From an uncultured Paraprevotella sp. (GTDB lineage Bacteria; Bacteroidota; Bacteroidia; Bacteroidales; Bacteroidaceae): 36,742 bases of DNA. Of the stretch, positions 34,515 through 36,742 are shown piece by piece. The stretch is from contig CALUIS010000027.1 in the NCBI GenBank assembly GCA_944320765.1, forward strand, positions 1 through 36,742, read 5' to 3'. The position numbers and the translations under genes were made by a program. A model generated the notes under the pieces. The model was not told where the DNA came from and made no database searches. It saw nothing but the letters and a program-made list of their open reading frames with translations. The stretch's first letter is position 1, and every line of letters begins with the position of its first letter.

Positions 34515-36029
34515 TTACCATTCTTTCCAGAACACGGGACTGAAGAGTATCAGCACGCTGAACAGTTCCAGACGGCCGATGAACATGAGGAAGGAGATGA
34601 TCCACTGGCAGATGTCCGGCATGGAACTCATGGTGTAGGCCGGCCCGTAGCATCCGAAGCCCACGCCCACGTTGCCCATGGCGGACACTGCGGAGGTGAA
34701 CGCCTCCAGGAAGTCCAGACCGAAGAGGGTCAGCAGGAAGCAGCCCACGAGGCCGCACAGCAGATAGAAGACGGTGAAGGTGGTCACGCCGTTCAGCAGG
34801 GTGGGGGACAGCACATGCTGGTTGACGCGTACCGGCAGGATGGCGTTGGGGTGGATCATCCTCTTGAAATGGTTCCGGATGGCGTGGTACAGGATCATGA
34901 TGCGCATGTTCTTGATGCCGCCGGCCGTGGAACCCGTACAGCCGCCGGCCAGCATGGCGAAAATCAGAAGAATCCATGTGAACTGGGGCCACAAGGTGTA
35001 GTCGTCGGTGACCAGGCCGCAGGAGGTATGGATGGTGGAGACCTGGAACAGCGCCTTGCGGAAGGCTTCCTCCAGCGGATAGTCTTTCATGAAGAACAAT
35101 GCGGCGGTAATCATGAGGGTGATGATTCCGACGGACCCCAGGAACCATTTCATCTCCCCGTCCTTGAAGAATTTGCTGAATTTGCCTTGCAGGCAAAGGA
35201 CCAGCAGGGAGAAGTTCAGGCTGGCGACGAGCATGAAGGCCGAGGTGACGTATTCTATGAACGGGGAGTTCCAGAAGGCGATGCTGGCCTGTTTGGTGGA
35301 ATAGCCTCCGGTGGCCATGATGCTGAACGAGTGGCATACGCTGTCGAACCATCCCATCCCGCCTGCCCACAACAGGGCTATGCAGGCGATGGTAAGGATG
35401 ATGTAGACCGTCCAGATCAGTTTGGTGGTCATGCTGATTTTCGGGTGCAGCTTGTCGTGCGTCACGCCGGTGGCTTCCGCGCTGAACAGTTGCAGGTTGC
35501 CTCCCCCGAAGATGGGCAGCAGGGCGATGGTGAAGCAGACGATACCCAAGCCCCCGACCCATTGCGTCAGTGCCCGCCAGAAGAGCATCCCCTTGGGCAT
35601 GGTGTCCAAGTGGTCTACCACGGTGAACCCCGTGGTGGTGAAGCCGGACATGGTCTCGAAGAAGGCTCCCGCCACGGACGGAATCTCTCCGCTGGTGAGG
35701 AAAGGCAACATGCCCAGCAGGGTGAACATCAGCCAGGTGAGGGTGACGATGCAGTATCCGTCACGGCGGGTCATCCATGTCTTGGCCCCTTTGCCGTAGC
35801 ATACCAGCAAGCCGCCGATGACGAGGTTGATGCCCGTGGAATAGAGGAAGTCCAAGTATGTGGGTTCGTGATAAAACAGCGAGACTCCCATGCAGCAGAG
35901 GAATAGGCCGCCTTCCACCCACAGCAGGATGCCTATGACGTAGGCGATGAGTTTGGAGTTGATGATATTGTTGAGCGGGGTGTGTCCCATGGACTCCTTT
36001 TGAGGGAAGTCGTAAGTGTTCTGTTCCAT
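34515..36029 (-). CDS. trkH: Trk-type potassium uptake protein TrkH
   Basis: A 504-residue potassium transporter subunit with 8-10 helices in four MPM repeats. Pore-like segments include ETMSGFTTTGFTVV, IMATGGYSTKQAS, STIHTSCGLVTDD and SAMGNVGVGFG, each with the selectivity Gly. It works with the cytoplasmic NAD-binding subunit TrkA, which is not in the window. The start is uncertain: ATG 36029 (MEQNTYDFPQ) is chosen, and 35990 is also plausible. The frame is open to 36098, but that would overlap the GNAT gene. Confidence 0.92.
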   Translation of the reverse strand: MEQNTYDFPQKESMGHTPLNNIINSKLIAYVIGILLWVEGGLFLCCMGVSLFYHEPTYLDFLYSTGINLVIGGLLVCYGKGAKTWMTRRDGYCIVTLTWLMFTLLGMLPFLTSGEIPSVAGAFFETMSGFTTTGFTVVDHLDTMPKGMLFWRALTQWVGGLGIVCFTIALLPIFGGGNLQLFSAEATGVTHDKLHPKISMTTKLIWTVYIILTIACIALLWAGGMGWFDSVCHSFSIMATGGYSTKQASIAFWNSPFIEYVTSAFMLVASLNFSLLVLCLQGKFSKFFKDGEMKWFLGSVGIITLMITAALFFMKDYPLEEAFRKALFQVSTIHTSCGLVTDDYTLWPQFTWILLIFAMLAGGCTGSTAGGIKNMRIMILYHAIRNHFKRMIHPNAILPVRVNQHVLSPTLLNGVTTFTVFYLLCGLVGCFLLTLFGLDFLEAFTSAVSAMGNVGVGFGCYGPAYTMSSMPDICQWIISFLMFIGRLELFSVLILFSPVFWKEW

Positions 36030-36061
36030 GATGATTTGATGAATGACAATAAATAGAAGAG

Positions 36062-36544
36062 TTACAAGAGCAGTTCCCAGTCGGATACGTCCAGCCATCT
36101 TCCGAACTTCCAGCCAACTTCTTTAAAAAGCGACACCTGCCGGAATCCAAGTTTCTGGTGCAGCCGGCGGCTTCCTGCATTTTCGTGGGTGATGCAGGCT
36201 ATGAGCGCGTGGCATCCGGCCTCGTGGCATGACAGGATGAGCCGTGACATGAGTTGTGTGCCGATGCCTTTTCCCGCGTGTCGGCCGGATACATAGACCG
36301 TCGTTTCCCACGTTTGGCGATAGGCCGCCCGTTCCTGCCATAAGTGGGCGTACGCATATCCTGCCACGTGGTTCCCATCTTCGAATACAAAATAGGGAAA
36401 TTGCGCGGAAAACCGTTCGATACGTCCGCGCATCTCCGGTACGGAGACGGCTTCGGTCTCGAATGTGGCCACGCTGTGTAGGACATATTCGTTATAGATG
36501 TTTGCGATGTCTGTCGCATCCTCTGGTTTTACGGGTCTGATCAT
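36062..36544 (-). CDS. GNAT N-acetyltransferase, phosphinothricin-acetyltransferase type
   Basis: A 160-residue GNAT enzyme. The N-terminus IRPVKPEDATDIANIYN, the acceptor strand TFETEAV, GYAYAHLWQER and the acetyl-CoA motif GKGIGTQLMSRL (R/Q-x-x-G-x-G/A region) are conserved in the PAT/Bar/MddA group, which acetylates amino-acid analogues such as phosphinothricin or methionine sulfoximine. The ATG at 36544 gives the standard start. A frame to 36622 adds unrelated residues. A -7 box precedes it at 36566-36573. The gene is 32 bp from trkH and may be co-transcribed. Confidence 0.88.
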   Translation of the reverse strand: MIRPVKPEDATDIANIYNEYVLHSVATFETEAVSVPEMRGRIERFSAQFPYFVFEDGNHVAGYAYAHLWQERAAYRQTWETTVYVSGRHAGKGIGTQLMSRLILSCHEAGCHALIACITHENAGSRRLHQKLGFRQVSLFKEVGWKFGRWLDVSDWELLL

Positions 36545-36565
36545 GACGCTTTCCGTTAAGACATG

Positions 36566-36573
36566 CAAAAGTA
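36566..36573 (-). promoter_or_regulatory. Candidate -7 box of the GNAT gene
   Basis: The minus strand reads TACTTTTG (TAnnTTTG), 22 bp before the ATG at 36544. The -33 element is not clear. Confidence 0.4.
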
Positions 36574-36631
36574 CGAAAAACGCTTGGCTTGGCATCCGTT
36601 TTTGCCGATAATTTATTCGCAAGCAGAAACA

Positions 36632-36667
36632 AAAAAGCTCTGGAAGTTAAGACTTTCAGAGCTTTTT
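36632..36667. terminator. Bidirectional rho-independent terminator
   Basis: AAAAAGCTCTGGAAG (36632-36646) pairs with CTTTCAGAGCTTTTT (36653-36667) over 15 bp with one G-U pair and a 6-nt loop. A- and T-runs on both sides make it work in both directions. No gene in the window ends here, so it probably serves a gene to the right of the window. The remaining bases (36668-36742) hold an imperfect hairpin and no recognisable gene. Confidence 0.75.
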
Positions 36668-36742
36668 GCGGTGCGTACGGTAATCGTACCTGCCGCTTAT
36701 AATATCTTTTTAATCAGTAACTTATGCGTAACCTAAAATTTA

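Noticed and set aside
36668..36696. A possible tRNA or structured RNA after the final terminator
   Set aside because: It has only an imperfect stem (GCGG...GTACG with CGTAC...CCGC). No cloverleaf, anticodon arm or CCA end is visible before the window stops.

Overview
The window looks like chromosomal DNA of a Bacteroidales bacterium, probably Bacteroidaceae. Several intergenic regions carry the Bacteroidetes-type promoter (-33 TTTG and -7 TAnnTTTG), Shine-Dalgarno sequences are weak, and the genes (Wzx opening MSQISENNKRIAKN, DUF4422 and cap-type glycosyltransferases, IS66 relics, DUF2582 winged-helix protein, YeiH, MutS2) are typical of that order. Housekeeping genes are visibly GC-rich and the glycan locus is AT-richer, so the latter looks acquired. 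I do not name a species.

Region 1 (1-14,210) is a surface-polysaccharide locus. It has a Wzx flippase, a short-chain dehydrogenase overlapping a MenD-like ThDP enzyme in a very AT-rich block, a pyruvyltransferase-family protein, a Wzy polymerase, a DUF4422 protein, three further glycosyltransferases, a membrane acyltransferase carrying a G8 tract, and a WecG/TagA-type transferase. Both edges carry decayed IS66-type material: an IS66 transposase tail and two right ends on the left, a left end with a small-ORF relic on the right. Two different broken ATPase genes sit on either side of the WecG/TagA gene. No initiating sugar-phosphate transferase, nucleotide-sugar pathway or UpxY/UpxZ regulator is in the window, so the locus probably continues to the left or depends on genes elsewhere.

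Region 2 (14,281-21,466, minus strand) holds an M16 zinc protease behind an acyl/acetyl-CoA synthetase, then MutS2.

Region 3 (21,500-24,400) is accessory: a HEPN/MNT pair, an unknown charged protein, three tandem 22-bp palindrome-rich repeats and an AraC regulator.

Region 4 (24,369-29,432) has a ZIP transporter, an exported beta-helix glycoside hydrolase, type I asparaginase, YeiH and a small winged-helix protein.

Region 5 (29,649-33,593, plus strand) is the most striking. A promoter is followed by a membrane polyferredoxin with an internal twin-arginine segment, an aldo/keto reductase with an N-terminal twin-arginine/lipoprotein-like signal and two Fe-S motifs, then tatA and tatC. It reads as a Tat translocase encoded with its own redox clients, possibly an electron path from cytoplasm to periplasm. 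The window closes with CysQ, TrkH, a GNAT acetyltransferase and a strong terminator.
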